64,000 nt of DNA from CATQHL01 sp965242895 (GCA_965242895.1 OZ251507.1:1860001-1924000); one strand, 5' to 3'; positions 48,531 to 59,533 are shown, numbered from the stretch's first letter. Made by a program: numbers and translations. The notes: generated by a model from the sequence alone, not told the origin.

Positions 48531-51500
48531 TCAAGAAACTTCCACATCCTCGGGGCAGACGAAGATACAGTCCGAATTGGATGAATCGGGTAAAGTGTAC
48601 AAGGGTTCGTCGTCTGCTACTGTACAATCCTCGGGGAGCACCTCCGCTACCCAAGAAGGGCATTGTCGCTCGATCATTTCACGGCGCGTGTTCTGCTTGC
48701 ATTCAGAGTTCAACAGCCCCAGAACCTCATCGTCTTCTGTAAGCCTGAACAACTCCACGTACTCTTCCCAGTCGTCTCTGCTTAATTCTACTTCAAGGGC
48801 ATCCGGCCATACCCACCGGATGTCTTCTTCAGTCATCCCCTCTAGAACGGGGTGGGAGGAAACCTCAGCGAGCGTGGGTCTAGCGCGGTAAACCGGCAAC
48901 TTCAACAACTCGTCGAAATAGTTGTAGAACCTTTCCGCTGCCGGCCTCAACACCGCCGGAAGACCCTCAGAGAGAACAACACTATTGAACTCAGGGGCAG
49001 TAACTTGCAGCAAAAAACTTCTTAGCGAATTATTATAACCAGTAGGACCAGTCTCCCACTCCAGTTCCAACCCGCGATCAGAAGCCTCCCTCTCGAACAT
49101 CCACAAATTCAAGTTATAGATATACCAATCCAGAACAAGAGCAGACTCTGGGAAATAAGACATCTGAGCTTTATTTGGCATAATCTCGCGTAAACGCAAG
49201 GCAACCCAGCAAAACGCTCCAGTGGGTGTAGAAACATCATTCGCGTCGAAACCAAAAGGGTCACCCTCCAAAACGGCTCTACTATTGAACACCAAAGCCC
49301 GCAACTCCTTATCAGATAAGCCCCCTAACTCAGGCCACACTAGCACCTCAAAAAATTCAAAACTCGACTTCGGGATAAACCTCTCCGGGTCAAATCTCGA
49401 AGCCTCCTCCCCCGTGCTCGCAGTGTCAAACACGCTCTCCCACACAGAACCCTTCGAGCTCAGCACCTCCACCAACTCCTCTTCGCTCAAAACCCCGGCC
49501 ATGCTATCCAACTCCTCCCCGTTGAACACCTCCCGCAAACCATCCAACTCTTCCCCACTGAACACATCCTCTAAAGCACCTTTGCGGTCGGGGTTGAGGG
49601 TGGAATTCGAATGCGGCAAGAGGATGGGAGATTCGTACACATACTCGTCGTCTATTTCGCGAGGTGGTTCAGAAGTGGCGTTCCAACACATGTACCCCTC
49701 TGGCAGTTGAGGAACACATATAGGGTGCGTGTATTCGTCTAGCCCATCAGCGGCCCAGTTGAATATTTCCTCTACGAGGTCCCAGCACAGGATACGCCCG
49801 TCCGCTAGCAATCCGCAGGCGTAGGGGATTTCTGCGTATGTGTACCCAACTTCCAACTCCGTGAACGGCCCGGGGATGCTGTCTAGGAATACTCCGCTAG
49901 GTTCCCAGCATTCAACCGTGCCGCCCGCGCGCAGCCCGCAAACATGATTGAGGCCGCCTACGCTCACTTGAGTGAACCTGTTCCCCGGGGGGTAGTCTGA
50001 GCCGTAGACCTGGTCTTCCCCGCAGTGGATGACTCCGTCTGTTCGCAGGACGCAGATCCGTCCGCTGCGCCCGACGGCGACGCCTGCGAATTCATTCCCC
50101 CTAGCGGAACCCTCACCAAAGGACAGGCGCTGCTCTCCCCAGCATTCAACCACAGCGTCGACCCTCAAGCCGCAGGAGAGACCGCCGTCGTCCAGCGGAT
50201 CTCCCTCGGGTAGGTGAACGTCCCCGTCCCAGCCTGCGTCTACTGAAACGAACTCGCCCGCAGGCGGGGACACCTTAGCGCTCGCAGGGTCAATTCCCCA
50301 ACAAGCCAACCCGCCGGTAAGGCGGAGCGCGCAAGCATGCTCAATACCCACGCTGACCTCGCTGAATTCCCCCGCGGGGGGCTCCAATTCCCCCAACGGT
50401 GTTCTTCCGCCCGAACAATGCAACTCCCCGCCTTGGAAAATTTTGCAACTGAAGGAACCCCACCCAGCTTCCACTGACCTTACCCTCCAATCGAGTCTAG
50501 AAGCGAAAAGGAGGCCTTGTTTTCTTTCAGATGAGTTCCACCAGTTCCAGCACCATGACACGTCGCTCGGCCTGACCCCGCACGCGTAATCCAAACCCGC
50601 GGAGACCGACAGGAAACCTTCGAACGGTTCATCAAAAACTTCCACGTCCTCGGGGCAGACGAAGATACAGTCAGATTCGGATAAGTCGGGTAAAGTGTAC
50701 AGGGGCGCGTCGTCCGCAATTGTGCAACCCTCGGGGAGCACCTCTTCTACCCAGGAAGGGCATTGTGGCTCGATCATTTCACGGTTCGTGCGCTGTTTGC
50801 ATTCAGAGTTCAACAGCTCCAGAACCTCATTTTTTTCTGTGAGCCTGAACATCCTCAAGTACTCCACCCAGTCGTCTCTGCTTAATTCTACTTCCAAGAC
50901 CTCCGGCCATACCCACCGGATGTCTTCTTCAGTCATCCCCTCTAGAACGGGGTGGGAGGAAACTTCAGCGAGCGTGGGTCTAGCGCGGTAAACCGGCAAC
51001 TTCAACAACTCGTCGAAATAGTTGTAGAACCTTTCCGCTGCCGGCCTCAGCAGCGCCGGCAGGCCTTCAGATAGAACAACGCTCTTGAACTCAGGGGCAG
51101 TAACTTGCAGCAAGAAACGTCGCAGCGAATTATTATGACCAGTAGGACCAGTCCCCCACTCCAGTTCCAATCCACGATCAGCGGTCTCCCTCTCGAACAT
51201 CCACAAAGTCAAATTATCAATGTACCAATCCAGAACAAGAGCAGACTCTAGGAAATAAGACATCTGAGTTTTATTAGGCATAATCTCGCGCAAACGCAAA
51301 GCAGCCCAGCAAAACGCTCCGATGGGTGTAGAAACATCATTAGCGTCGAAACCGAAAAGATCCCCACCCTCCAACTTGACCCTACTACTGAATACCGAAG
51401 CCCGCAACACCTCATCAGACAAGCCCCCCAACTCAGGCCACACCAGCACCGCAAAATCAAAACTCGACTTAGCGATAAACCTCTCCGGGTCAAACTCCGA

Positions 51501-51854
51501 ACCCTCCTCCCCCGCGCTCGCAACCTCGAACACGCTCTCCCACACAGAACCCTCCGAACCCAGCACCTCCACCAACTCCTCCTCGCTCACAACTCCAAGC
51601 ACGCTCGCCAACTCCTCCCCACTGAACACCTCCAGCAAACCGTCCAACTCCTCATCAGTGAACACTCCTTCTAGAATATCTAACGCCCGCTGCACGGAAA
51701 CCGAAGACGTTGACGACCCTGGAACCTGACCTCCAGCACCAGGCGACCCACCCCCCTCTTCAGAGGCGGGTGAACAAGCAGACACCAACAGGACCAAAAC
51801 GAGCACCACCATCAGCACACGGCGGCAGCACCCGCCAAGCTTACTAGAAATCAT
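48531..51854 (-). CDS. Fused RCC1-lipoprotein: complete copy C plus truncated copy C'
   Basis: About 1,107 residues from ATG 51854 (MISSKLGGCCRRVLMVVLVL, lipobox LVSAC), 35 bases after the stop of giant 2. Copy C is complete with GEEL module, unknown domain and seven RCC1-like repeats. Where siblings end NPDRNSR and stop, this one reads NPDRKGALEDVFSGEEL (near 49580) and continues in frame into a second copy that lacks signal peptide and linker. The second copy has the GEEL module and unknown domain but stops at CPEDVEVS, just before the first RCC1 repeat. Product: lipoprotein with propeller followed by an extra unknown domain, a domain order not found in the other copies. Assembly collapse is possible. 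Confidence 0.7.
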   Translation of the reverse strand: MISSKLGGCCRRVLMVVLVLVLLVSACSPASEEGGGSPGAGGQVPGSSTSSVSVQRALDILEGVFTDEELDGLLEVFSGEELASVLGVVSEEELVEVLGSEGSVWESVFEVASAGEEGSEFDPERFIAKSSFDFAVLVWPELGGLSDEVLRASVFSSRVKLEGGDLFGFDANDVSTPIGAFCWAALRLREIMPNKTQMSYFLESALVLDWYIDNLTLWMFERETADRGLELEWGTGPTGHNNSLRRFLLQVTAPEFKSVVLSEGLPALLRPAAERFYNYFDELLKLPVYRARPTLAEVSSHPVLEGMTEEDIRWVWPEVLEVELSRDDWVEYLRMFRLTEKNEVLELLNSECKQRTNREMIEPQCPSWVEEVLPEGCTIADDAPLYTLPDLSESDCIFVCPEDVEVFDEPFEGFLSVSAGLDYACGVRPSDVSWCWNWWNSSERKQGLLFASRLDWRVRSVEAGWGSFSCKIFQGGELHCSGGRTPLGELEPPAGEFSEVSVGIEHACALRLTGGLACWGIDPASAKVSPPAGEFVSVDAGWDGDVHLPEGDPLDDGGLSCGLRVDAVVECWGEQRLSFGEGSARGNEFAGVAVGRSGRICVLRTDGVIHCGEDQVYGSDYPPGNRFTQVSVGGLNHVCGLRAGGTVECWEPSGVFLDSIPGPFTELEVGYTYAEIPYACGLLADGRILCWDLVEEIFNWAADGLDEYTHPICVPQLPEGYMCWNATSEPPREIDDEYVYESPILLPHSNSTLNPDRKGALEDVFSGEELDGLREVFNGEELDSMAGVLSEEELVEVLSSKGSVWESVFDTASTGEEASRFDPERFIPKSSFEFFEVLVWPELGGLSDKELRALVFNSRAVLEGDPFGFDANDVSTPTGAFCWVALRLREIMPNKAQMSYFPESALVLDWYIYNLNLWMFEREASDRGLELEWETGPTGYNNSLRSFLLQVTAPEFNSVVLSEGLPAVLRPAAERFYNYFDELLKLPVYRARPTLAEVSSHPVLEGMTEEDIRWVWPDALEVELSRDDWEEYVELFRLTEDDEVLGLLNSECKQNTRREMIERQCPSWVAEVLPEDCTVADDEPLYTLPDSSNSDCIFVCPEDVEVS

Positions 51855-51889
51855 AATATGACCTTCTTTCTTAAATTCTACTCGACTAC

Positions 51890-54800
51890 CTAGTTTCCTA
51901 GCCGTACAGTGGGATCCACGGGCTCGAAACGCCAACGCCGCAAATACGATTTGCAATCCTCAGCATTCTCAATAAGCACCCCGTCTGCGGCAGTCTCCTC
52001 AAACGACGCGTCCTTTCTATACGCCGGCTGCCAGCATCCACCGCTGAACGGAGCGATCCTATACTCATCCGGGTGATACGTGCTTTCTAGACGGAACACG
52101 CGCGACACAGAACGAGCGCCCCCCTCCATGCAATCCCCGCTGCGAACCTCCTTATTCGAATTACCGTCCACATACAAGCACTTCTTTCCCGCTACCTCGT
52201 ACTTAGTGCTGTTCAAAGTCAACTTCCAAGAATTCTGGCTGCCTGCGATGATATTTGCGGGGATAATATAGAAATACCCCGCCCCCGGCGCGCTCGAATC
52301 AGGTGCAGACTCGCTAGGAGAGAAAGGCGCGGACTGCAGCACGTGGAACCACTGTTTAGGATTGTTAGGCCTATGACTGCTGTCAAACCCGCAGTTCTGC
52401 TGTATAACCCGCCCAGCAGCCGCCCCAGGCGCAGTCGGAACCGTTAAACACTTACCCGTCATCGCATTACGCAGCAACACCACCCCAACCTCAGGAGGCG
52501 TAGTAGCAGCAAGCCGCATTATGGTATTAGCAATTATGGGCACAAGAAAGCTGCAGCTCGCATTAGTAAAACTCTGCCCAATTCCAAAAAAGCCTCTAAC
52601 GATGTTAACCAGATTTAGCTTGACAAGTGCCTTCAAAAATTGTAAGGCAGATTTACCAAGATGCGCCCAGTCTACGTTCTCAAGTGTGTGGCAATAGGAT
52701 ATCCACAACTGTCGTAATACTTCATCGCAGCCGCTACCCCCGCCTTCCGTTACGGTTTGATGCAGCCCGCTGCGAATCAAGTCGTAGCAGTAATCATGAG
52801 CCAGGCAACCCGCTAACATACCAGATCTCAGCCGCCAAAGACCTTCACTCCCCCCATCTGTCCTCTCGGCCATCAACTCAACAACCTTCTCCACAGAAAA
52901 AGGCAACAGTTCAAGCAATTCTCTAATAAAACTGCCAAGTTCAGTGTCTTTACCATACTCTTTAATTGCGGGGGCGATGCCGGTGCAGTCTCCTGAGCCT
53001 CTTACGACTATTTTTCCGTGCTGGGCTTCAAGGTCGTCTTCGCTGGCCCATTCGGGGTAGTAGTAGTCGGTGGGGCTGTCGTGTTCGCCTCTTCTTTCCC
53101 CGAGGGCTAGGAAGAGGCCTGTTGGGGGGCACATAGGGGTCTGGCGGTTGGTGAGGTCTTTGCCGGTGAGGTCGGTGTTAATGTAGGTATCCGCGTTAGC
53201 GTCCGCGCCGAACTCCCAAGGATTGGCGCATTCTAGGGGGGCGTAGGTGATGTCGTTGGCGGCCGGGGTCGTGTTCCATTCATAGAGGCAGTAGCCTGAA
53301 GCGTCGCGGTCGTCGGTAAGGTAGCCTGAGGTGTAGCGTCCCTTATTTAGTTTTTTGTCTTCGTCACAGAACTTCTCTGTGGGGCGGCAGCCGTACCTCC
53401 TCTCATCGTATGCCTCGCCTAAACCGCATTTCGGGGCGCATACGCCCCGCCCGCTCAGGTACGGATGCCCCTCGGGGCATGGCATACTCCTGATGCGGCT
53501 GCTCGCGCCCTTGCCCGCAGCGTTGTGCGCTGAGACTGTTATGGTGTATTTAATATTATTCTTAAGCGGTGACAGTGTTTTCGTCGATATCCGAAGCTGC
53601 GCGCCTAAGAATCTTTCTATAGATTGTGGGAATAGTGTAAAAACTCTCGATTCGTCGTCGTAGTCGACTCTGCTAGATTCGAAGGCGCTGCTGCTGCCGG
53701 TTTCTCTCCATGTAACGATGAAATGCGTTATCGACGCTCCTCCGTTATCTGAGGGGGGCGCCCATTTTACTTCCAACGCCCCGGGTTGGGATGCCGCATG
53801 CAATGCGGTGGGCTCCCCGGGGAGGTTGCAGCGATGCGCCTCCGCGGGAAGTGCTCGCAGGCAGGGAGTGCCAGAAGCGTGCCTGGCATGTCCTTCTTTG
53901 GCTAGGTTTACAGCGGATATGCTGAACTCGTATTTTTTGTCGTTGATGAGGCCTGTCAGCCGCGTACTCCGACTGCTAGGTGCTAGGAACGGAAGGGTGT
54001 GCTCAGCGCTGGATGCTGTCGCGCTTGTTACTTCCTTGCTGTTCCATCCGCTTTGGGGACTGTCCGCCAAACGCCACTTTATGATGTATTTAGTTATGGG
54101 CAGCCCCCCGTCGTACGGAGTCTCCCAGTGGAGTTTCACTGCTCCGGCAGCGGAACCGCTCCGCACTCTAACCTTCAAAGGCGCCCCCGGGGGGCGATCG
54201 TTCCGGCACGATTCGAGTTCTGCTATATAAGTCAATCCTTGCGGGCATGGGACTAGGCTGGCTGACGCCCAGGGGCTGCCGCCGGTGGTGTTCACCGCTG
54301 TTACCCGCACGTCGTAGGGGACAGTGTTCTCCAAGCCGGTGATGATGTACTGCTGTCCCGCGCGGTAAGGGGAGGTGATAACAGAGATAATACTCCCCAG
54401 GGAGGCTGAGGGAACGCGTTCAGTCCGCCACTCATCAGCGGTGCCGGTCTTGCGCCAGTTTATTTCGTATTCTTCCACGGGCGCCCCGCCGGAGGAGGAG
54501 GGGGCGAGGGGCGCCCAGATGATGCTAATGCTCCCATCACCAGCGGAAACGGTTAAAGAGGGGGCGTTCGGCGGGGAGGCGCAGCGGAGGAGGCTGGGGG
54601 AGTAAGACTTGCCCGCCTCGCAGCGGGTGACAGCAGCGGAGACGTGATCGGAGGCGCTGCCGGCGGTTAGAGCGCGGGACTGCTCACCCCATAGGTAGTA
54701 ACGGGAACGCTTCTTTATGCTACGGTGATCGTTACCATCATAGTCACTTACATTAGTGCTGGAGTAATCATAAGTAGCGGTGTTGGGGTCGGGGAATAGT

Positions 54801-57800
54801 GCGGCTACTCTGAACTCGACTTGCTTGCCGGAGGCGCTGGCGGGAGCGCTGCGGGTTGCTGTTAACTGACGGAGGAAGTCGTGGTCACCGGCTACGCTCC
54901 ACGTGAGTAGGTGCCTGTCCCCTACGGGGGTGATCATCCAATAAACATGATCTGAACGGCTGTCGTATACGGTGGCCGTGTTCCACCTAGTTGAGCCTTC
55001 TGGTCTCCACTGAAACTTGAATCCTATGATCGGCGCTGGGGGGAGGCTGGAGGGCAGCCAGTAGGACCATGACACGTACCACGGCCAGTAATGGTCGCGT
55101 TCAACGACGTCGGGCTTGGTGCGCTTCTGCCCGCTGTCGAAAATATTAACAGTAAGACTCCCAGGCGCCCCCCCAGACGCCACACAACTACTGCTGCTGC
55201 TCGACTGAGCGGTTTTCCCCTCTGGGCACGGCGTGGCGGACACTGCTGTGTAGCGGCTGGAGCCTGCGGCGTTGCGGGCGGCTACTTGGAACTCATAGGA
55301 TCGTCCGTTCACCAAGCCTTCTATCTCCTCAACCCAAGAACGATGCAAACGAGCCCACTCATAGTACATCAGACTAGAATAGTCATAGGCGTATCTTGTT
55401 TGAACAGAATCCTCCCAACCCACTGTCGTCCGCGACCACGGCTCGGTTGATCTTGCTTCCCGCCACCTCAGCGTGAACCCCGAAATGCTGCTAGGAGACT
55501 CCAAGGTATCCTCCCAGATGACAGCCACCCTAGAGTCCCCCGCTGCCGCTCTAAGCGCAGCAGGCGCCGGCGGGATACCCACACACCTCCCTAGGTAACC
55601 GTCGAACTCCTCCCCCTCCGCAGCGCACACCCGCGAAGCCACCGCTGAAGTCGCAGTAGTCGTAGAAACAGTCATCGGCGGCGGCAGAACAGTAGCCGCA
55701 GTCGTCGTGGTGGTAGTGGTCGTCGTGGTGGTGGGGGTGGTGGGTGCGGCGGCGCAGAATAGAAAACCCCTGAACTGCCGGCCGCGGCGTAACTCCCATT
55801 CCCCTGTGTACGGTGGGATGCCCACTTCAGCGGTGGTTCTTGTCTGCCTCTTCCAGTGATTATAAGCGAAGACAGTTCTAGTAGACCGAGCGCACGGGGA
55901 GGCCGTAGCGGATATATAACTGCTAGACCCCGCGGAGTTAGAAGCAGCTATCTCCACTTCGTAGTCAACGCCGTTGACCAAATCTGTCAGCAGAGCCCAT
56001 CTAGGAAGCCAATGCTCCGACCAGCGGAGGTTCCAGTGACTGCCGGAAGAACACTCAGAGACCCTTGGTGAGGAATATGCACAGCTGAACCCGCGCGGAC
56101 CGCCGGAGATGTCATGATCAAGAAGCGGTTTAGGGAACGCTTCCGTAGCGTCGTTCCATTCAACTGAGCCCGCGCGCCGCCAGCGCAGCGGATAAGCGGT
56201 GACTGTTGAGCCTCCGTCGGAGGCGGGCTCCCCCCAAAGGGCCAGCAAGTAACCGTTCCCCCGCCAAACCTCCACGTCCGCCGGCGCGCCGGGGGGAGTC
56301 ACAGCCGCGCAAACATTCGAAGGAGAGGATGGTGAATACGCTGACCCTGCGGCGCAAGGCGCCCCCAGGACTGAACTGCTCCACGCGCTTTGCCCAGCCG
56401 CGTTCACCGCAGCTAACTGAACCTCATACACCGACCCATTAACCAAACCCCCAAAACTGTGCTCCCACTGGGGGGCAACCAGAATACCAGTAGACTCAGC
56501 CCCGCTTAGAACAAGAGAACCATCAGAACGCGGCACCACCACCGGCGAAGACCACGACCCCGCCCCGGACCCCGCATCGGAGACCCTCCACCGCAGCTTA
56601 TACGACTCCACCAAAGGAGCATGCAAAGGAACATTCAAGAACCCTGACTCCCAGCGCACCTTCAAAACCCCGCTGTCGGAAACCACCCTATCAATACTCG
56701 GCACAGCCGGCGTAAGCACGCAACGCGCCAACACTGACGAACGAACACTCCCCCCAGGACACGCCGGAAGCGTAGTCGACGTCGTGCTCGTGCTAGTCGA
56801 AGACGATGACGGAGAATCCTCTGCACCCGACGCGCCCCCAGCGCCCGAAGCGCCTGACGCTCCCCCCGCCCCTGGCGCTTGAGCAGTAGTCGTGGTCGTG
56901 GTAGAAGTGGTGGTGGTCGTGGTGCTGGTGGTGGTGGGGGTTTGACAGCCCGCGGGTGTAGCCCGCAACCCGGAAGCGCAGGGTAAGGTGGTTACTCGGT
57001 TGTCGTAACTGCGGCCGGCTTCGTTCTCAGCAGACACGCCCACGCGGTAAAACTCGCCGTTGGTTAACCCCGTGAGCGTGTAAACATACACCCGCTCCGT
57101 AAGCACAGTGACTGGGATGGATTTCACCTGCGCTAAGGGGAGTTCCCGGATCGCCCACCCCTCAGAACCTTCAGCCCTCCAATGAATATTATAACCAACT
57201 AGGGGGGCGTTCCCGTCCGAAACGGGTTCCAACCAGTACAAGGTCACCGCACCGTCCCCGGACAACGCGGAAACGCTCCGCGGGTACGACGGTTTAGCGA
57301 TGCAGCGCCCTAACGCCACCGAATAAGTTTTCGAAGGCACACAATACGGCAACGGCGCGGCAGTAGTCCTCGCAGGCGCCGCAGGCAGCACTGCCGGCGT
57401 GGGGTGTGAATTGACTGTAATATAGTCAACGAACCCTCTAGGGAAACCAGCCTCGGTGAAACGCTGCCACGCAGCCGAGAAAACACTCGCGAAACCAGCC
57501 GCTCCTCCCGCTGGGGTGTCGGCTGCGTTGGCAGGTGCCCCGCCGGCGCCGCCTGTGAAACCAGCAGTTGGTGTGCCTGCTGCGGGGAAGAAGAAGCACT
57601 GCACCCGCCGCCCCCCAAGAGGGGGGGAGACATCCAGGGTGACCTGGCGGCAACGCGAAACCGCAGAAACCGCCGTCTCGTCAGCCTTGCGGGCAGTGAA
57701 CTGGAACTGCTTACCTCCGAAAAGCCTCACAGCATCCGTACACGACCCCACTACCGAGGAGTCCACGTAAAACGACAACTCTACCCAGTGGCCGTGAAGC

Positions 57801-59533
57801 TCCGAAACGGAAGAAGACGCTCCAGCGGAATCCAGCCAGGAGCACACAGAAATCCCAGGGTCGCCGGATACATCACTCCGCGTCGCAGAGAACGGCTCCA
57901 CCACCCCAGAAGAATTATAAAACAAATAAGGATCACGCTGCGAACACGGCCCCTGATTGGGGGGCAAGCAGTCTTTCACGAACTCGCCGCGGTAATCAAC
58001 CACGGACACATAATGCCCTAACAAACCAGAAACACCTGAAACCGCGTAACCACCAGGCACAGTAGTAGTAGTCGTGGTCGTGGTAGTCGTTGTGGTGGTA
58101 GACGACGTAGTCGTGGTGGTGGGGGTGGGGGTGGCGCATGCTGTTCCGGTGTCGCTCTGCCCTGCTGGGCACGGGCGGGCGGTCGCCGTCACCTCAGCAG
58201 AACTGCCGGCCTCATTAATCAGCGAAACACCAAACGTGTACTGAGAACCGTTGGAAAGCCCCCTGAACGTGTACGAATAAGCGAAACCCCGAACCCCGAA
58301 CAGGGGCACCTCACGAACCTCGCCCAAACCCAACGGCACAGACACCCAAGACCCCGAACCGGCGCGGCGGCGCAGCACAACCCCTAAAACCGGGGAACCT
58401 CCATCAGAAGCAGGCGGCAGCCAATACAACGTAACCGACCCATCCCCCCCAACCGCGGACACGCCCCCAGACGCCCCAGGCCGTCCCACGCACACTCCTA
58501 AAGCCCTAGACAACACGAGAGGAGACGCGCAAACCGGGGCGGCTGCAGTCGTAGACGTAGCAGCACCATAAATAAGATCCCACTCAGAAAAAAGAATCAT
58601 CGTAGATGTAGTAGTGGTCGCAGCAGTCGTCGTGGTCGCAGCCGCCGTCGTGGTGGTTGTGGCGGAGGCGGCTGTGCAAGCTGACGCGCTCCAACGCTGA
58701 CCCGCCGGGCAGGGCGCCCCAGAAGCAGAAATAAAACTGCTGCGTCCAGCAGCGTTACGCGCCGCCACGCCCACCTCATAAAGTGAACCGTTCGCCAACC
58801 CAGAAATCGTGGAAGAGAAAACCCGGAAACTCAGCGAACCCACCTCGAACTCCTCACCAGCGCTCCACGCCATAGACGATTCCGTCCATGCCCCGGATGA
58901 GCCGCTCAATCGGCGGCGGAGCACGAACCCGGCCACCGGCTCCTCACGCGACGAGGGGACGACCTGAAACCAACGAACCACTAACGCCCCAGGCGACGAA
59001 GAAACCGCCGCCATGCCAGGCGAAGCAGGCAATCCCACGCACCTCCCAGCCGCCGCCGAATGGACCCTCCCCACCGGACACGCAACCGCAGTCGTCGTTG
59101 CCGCAGTAGTCGTAGTCGTCGAGGGCACGAGAGCGGCCAGCGGCGGGGCAGCCGAAGAGAAAAGCAAGCCACTCCCGCCATCAGCCGAACCCGCAGAAGA
59201 ACTCACATCCAGCGAAGAGACACCGCCCCCCTCTCCGCCAGCAGCCGCAGCCTCATCAGCGCTGAGCGAAGACAATGAAACCAACGCTGTAGATAAAACA
59301 GCCACTACGACCGAACAAAGCAACCACACACGGAAACCAAGCCGCCCAAGCACGCCAGCATCTCCAGAAATACTAGTGGCACCAGAACGCGGTGAACCCG
59401 GCTCGCACCAACTCCCAGGCACAACCGAATCATCCCTAGTATCCCCAGTGGCAGCGGACGCTCCCGCTGTCGCTGAGCCCCGGCCCCTGTCAAGCCTTGG
59501 GCTCTCACCCACGGGGTCCGCTCCTGTGTTCAC
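51890..59533 (-). CDS. Giant FN3 protein with sPLA2-like core and ricin-like tail (giant 2)
   Basis: About 2,547 residues from a GTG (ribosome site AGGA as before giant 1). Domain order as in giant 1: hydrophobic N-terminal helix (VWLLCSVVVAVLSTALVSLS), about ten FN3 domains with Thr-rich linkers, Cys-rich stretch, CLAHDYCYD with CDEVLRQLWISYC (near 52781-52807), ricin-like domain (GKCLTVPTAPG, KQWFHVLQ) and tail WRFEPVDPTVRLGN. It is nearly identical to giant 1 through the first ~1,700 residues but clearly different in the last two FN3 domains, the Cys-rich region and the segment around the phospholipase-like core. The lipoprotein copy C starts 35 bases later. Likely secreted or surface anchored; enzymatic role is inference. 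Confidence 0.72.
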   Translation of the reverse strand: MNTGADPVGESPRLDRGRGSATAGASAATGDTRDDSVVPGSWCEPGSPRSGATSISGDAGVLGRLGFRVWLLCSVVVAVLSTALVSLSSLSADEAAAAGGEGGGVSSLDVSSSAGSADGGSGLLFSSAAPPLAALVPSTTTTTAATTTAVACPVGRVHSAAAGRCVGLPASPGMAAVSSSPGALVVRWFQVVPSSREEPVAGFVLRRRLSGSSGAWTESSMAWSAGEEFEVGSLSFRVFSSTISGLANGSLYEVGVAARNAAGRSSFISASGAPCPAGQRWSASACTAASATTTTTAAATTTTAATTTTSTMILFSEWDLIYGAATSTTAAAPVCASPLVLSRALGVCVGRPGASGGVSAVGGDGSVTLYWLPPASDGGSPVLGVVLRRRAGSGSWVSVPLGLGEVREVPLFGVRGFAYSYTFRGLSNGSQYTFGVSLINEAGSSAEVTATARPCPAGQSDTGTACATPTPTTTTTSSTTTTTTTTTTTTTVPGGYAVSGVSGLLGHYVSVVDYRGEFVKDCLPPNQGPCSQRDPYLFYNSSGVVEPFSATRSDVSGDPGISVCSWLDSAGASSSVSELHGHWVELSFYVDSSVVGSCTDAVRLFGGKQFQFTARKADETAVSAVSRCRQVTLDVSPPLGGRRVQCFFFPAAGTPTAGFTGGAGGAPANAADTPAGGAAGFASVFSAAWQRFTEAGFPRGFVDYITVNSHPTPAVLPAAPARTTAAPLPYCVPSKTYSVALGRCIAKPSYPRSVSALSGDGAVTLYWLEPVSDGNAPLVGYNIHWRAEGSEGWAIRELPLAQVKSIPVTVLTERVYVYTLTGLTNGEFYRVGVSAENEAGRSYDNRVTTLPCASGLRATPAGCQTPTTTSTTTTTTSTTTTTTAQAPGAGGASGASGAGGASGAEDSPSSSSTSTSTTSTTLPACPGGSVRSSVLARCVLTPAVPSIDRVVSDSGVLKVRWESGFLNVPLHAPLVESYKLRWRVSDAGSGAGSWSSPVVVPRSDGSLVLSGAESTGILVAPQWEHSFGGLVNGSVYEVQLAAVNAAGQSAWSSSVLGAPCAAGSAYSPSSPSNVCAAVTPPGAPADVEVWRGNGYLLALWGEPASDGGSTVTAYPLRWRRAGSVEWNDATEAFPKPLLDHDISGGPRGFSCAYSSPRVSECSSGSHWNLRWSEHWLPRWALLTDLVNGVDYEVEIAASNSAGSSSYISATASPCARSTRTVFAYNHWKRQTRTTAEVGIPPYTGEWELRRGRQFRGFLFCAAAPTTPTTTTTTTTTTTAATVLPPPMTVSTTTATSAVASRVCAAEGEEFDGYLGRCVGIPPAPAALRAAAGDSRVAVIWEDTLESPSSISGFTLRWREARSTEPWSRTTVGWEDSVQTRYAYDYSSLMYYEWARLHRSWVEEIEGLVNGRSYEFQVAARNAAGSSRYTAVSATPCPEGKTAQSSSSSSCVASGGAPGSLTVNIFDSGQKRTKPDVVERDHYWPWYVSWSYWLPSSLPPAPIIGFKFQWRPEGSTRWNTATVYDSRSDHVYWMITPVGDRHLLTWSVAGDHDFLRQLTATRSAPASASGKQVEFRVAALFPDPNTATYDYSSTNVSDYDGNDHRSIKKRSRYYLWGEQSRALTAGSASDHVSAAVTRCEAGKSYSPSLLRCASPPNAPSLTVSAGDGSISIIWAPLAPSSSGGAPVEEYEINWRKTGTADEWRTERVPSASLGSIISVITSPYRAGQQYIITGLENTVPYDVRVTAVNTTGGSPWASASLVPCPQGLTYIAELESCRNDRPPGAPLKVRVRSGSAAGAVKLHWETPYDGGLPITKYIIKWRLADSPQSGWNSKEVTSATASSAEHTLPFLAPSSRSTRLTGLINDKKYEFSISAVNLAKEGHARHASGTPCLRALPAEAHRCNLPGEPTALHAASQPGALEVKWAPPSDNGGASITHFIVTWRETGSSSAFESSRVDYDDESRVFTLFPQSIERFLGAQLRISTKTLSPLKNNIKYTITVSAHNAAGKGASSRIRSMPCPEGHPYLSGRGVCAPKCGLGEAYDERRYGCRPTEKFCDEDKKLNKGRYTSGYLTDDRDASGYCLYEWNTTPAANDITYAPLECANPWEFGADANADTYINTDLTGKDLTNRQTPMCPPTGLFLALGERRGEHDSPTDYYYPEWASEDDLEAQHGKIVVRGSGDCTGIAPAIKEYGKDTELGSFIRELLELLPFSVEKVVELMAERTDGGSEGLWRLRSGMLAGCLAHDYCYDLIRSGLHQTVTEGGGSGCDEVLRQLWISYCHTLENVDWAHLGKSALQFLKALVKLNLVNIVRGFFGIGQSFTNASCSFLVPIIANTIMRLAATTPPEVGVVLLRNAMTGKCLTVPTAPGAAAGRVIQQNCGFDSSHRPNNPKQWFHVLQSAPFSPSESAPDSSAPGAGYFYIIPANIIAGSQNSWKLTLNSTKYEVAGKKCLYVDGNSNKEVRSGDCMEGGARSVSRVFRLESTYHPDEYRIAPFSGGCWQPAYRKDASFEETAADGVLIENAEDCKSYLRRWRFEPVDPTVRLGN
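52781..52807 (-). other. Phospholipase A2-like motif in giant 2
   Basis: Encodes CLAHDYCYD. The HD dyad and flanking Cys are conserved with giant 1 although neighbouring sequence has diverged, consistent with selection on the core. Confidence 0.65.
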
